64,000 nt of DNA from Rostratula benghalensis (taxonomy: Eukaryota > Chordata > Aves > Charadriiformes > Rostratulidae): positions 3,571,329 through 3,635,328 of the forward strand of contig VXAI01000015.1 of the NCBI GenBank assembly GCA_013399305.1. Reading direction: 5' to 3'. The notes beneath the pieces are model-generated. The model saw only the letters and a program-made list of their open reading frames with translations. It made no database searches and had not been told where the DNA came from. Made by a program: the position numbers and the translations under genes. Position 1 is the stretch's first letter. Each line of letters opens with the position of its first letter. This document shows positions 62,893 through 64,000 of the stretch, piece after piece.

Positions 62893-64000
62893 GTAAAAAA
62901 AAATTCCTACGTGTTCATATTTAAATAATACAGCAAGTTTTTTTTCTCTGCACCTTCAGAACTTTCATTTCATTAAAGCTTTTCTTCATTCCAACAATTT
63001 ATGTCATCATGTATTTAGCTGTTTGCTCTGTGAATCACAACTATAAATCACTTCAAATGGCTTGTGTGATCTCAGTTCAGCATTGTCCTATTTTGGGTAG
63101 AATGTTTTTGATCAAGTGGCTAAAACCCATAAATTTTATCTCTTCCTCCCTTTTCAAACAAAATTTACATAATAAGAACCTTTCTTATTTTACTGCAGCT
63201 TTACAAAGTTCTTCATGGGATGTAACACTTTGGAGTCTGGGTGTTCTAAGAGGTGTGGTATACTATATACTCAAAGTAAACCATGATCTCATGATTTGAC
63301 AAATAACTTCATATAAAGGAATTTGGAATACTTGCTAATCAAAATGTCTGTATTCATAGTGGAATCTGAGATGTAAAAATTAGTACCTCTATTTGGATTT
63401 GGATGTAGAAGTTGGAGGAAGGAGCTTTGTTCACTTCTGATGCAGCCAGGAAGGTTGTCTTTGTCTCACCTGGTAAAAATCAGTGGTGTTCTACTGAAGC
63501 CATTAGAACAGTGGTGATTTGGGGGCAGTATACTTCTCTTATCAAACAGATAATAGAAGAGAGCGCCTTGTTTTAACATGTTTTTCTTCTGTGAATCTGA
63601 GTGTTTTCATTATTACCATATTTCTTAACTTCCATGTCTGTGGATCAGACTTCCACTGAATGGATGTAAAACTGGAGAAGTTTCTTTTGATATAAATGGA
63701 AATTATTCCTGATTTTTCCCTGGCTATGCTGACTTCATTCTTTATCAATTCTTACAAGTTTTCTTGACTCCTCCTCATCTCTCTCCCCCCTTAGCTTTTA
63801 GTAATGGATTTTCTTCTTGTGAGCTTTTGTGCATCTTGGCCTGTTTTAAAAAGTAAAGTTACTTCTGAATGACAAGTAATGAAGGAATAGTTTCCTCCAT
63901 TTTCTTTTTTTTTTTTTTCTCACTTGCCTTGCCTTTTGCAGTTAATATGTTTTTCACTTAAATACTTTTATTTTCTTTGTAAACAAATGTACACAAATAC
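62893..64000 (+). other. Start of the downstream intron
   Basis: Begins with the donor GTAAAAAAAA of the exon at 62818. The rest is T-rich, with no second exon before the window ends. The 96-codon frame at 63009-63299 lacks an acceptor and has no recognisable content. Confidence 0.5.
63902..63918 (+). repeat. Poly-T tract
   Basis: T run broken once by C (TTCTTTTTTTTTTTTTTTCTC). It could serve as a pyrimidine tract, but no exon-like segment follows before the window ends. Confidence 0.85.

Overview
The window looks like a stretch of a bird (or at least archosaur) nuclear genome. The clearest evidence is a CR1 LINE 3' end at about 11640-11999, with the in-frame C-terminal tail of CR1 ORF2 and the characteristic terminal repeat of the ATTCTGTGA type. 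A second, very short CR1 3' end lies on the minus strand near 36738-36800, and an old, eroded CR1/L3-like piece lies near 6290-6660. Three weak but recognisable MIR/CORE-SINE relics (about 23738-23845, 45890-46015 and 52838-52908) are the kind of ancient amniote repeat that survives in bird DNA. The sequence is AT-rich by eye, sparse in CpG and poor in repeats overall. There is no operon-like layout, no bacterial signal and no long open reading frame.

Almost all of the 64 kb reads as non-coding DNA, most simply the interior of one or more very long introns of a plus-strand gene. The best coding signal is one small exon at 62818-62892: 75 nt, a good polypyrimidine/AG acceptor, a CAG|GTAAAA donor, and one open frame with phase 1 at both ends. 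I could not assign this exon to a named gene. Two further short segments with splice-like borders (35773-35811, 39 nt, and 51786-51818, 33 nt) are also multiples of three and can be read in the same phase, so they could be microexons of the same gene. They could equally be chance pseudo-exons, which are common in long introns.

Layout: 1-6.3 kb is unique AT-rich DNA; 6.3-6.7 kb is the old CR1 relic; 6.7-11.6 kb is unique DNA with short tandem repeats; 11.6-12.0 kb is the younger CR1; 12-23.7 kb is unique DNA with one ambiguous base at 17496; 23.7-23.8 kb is a MIR relic; 24-36 kb is unique DNA with two AT-rich satellite-like patches, paired dyad repeats near 31.93 kb and the first microexon candidate. 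36.47-36.80 kb holds an 89-nt all-purine tract and then the short minus-strand CR1. 36.8-62.8 kb is unique DNA with two MIR relics, several microsatellites, a strong hairpin at 38.26 kb and the second microexon candidate. The last 1.2 kb carries the best exon and the start of the next intron.

No rRNA, tRNA, CRISPR, insertion sequence or complete protein-coding gene could be supported. The short open frames scattered through both strands behave like chance frames in AT-rich DNA.
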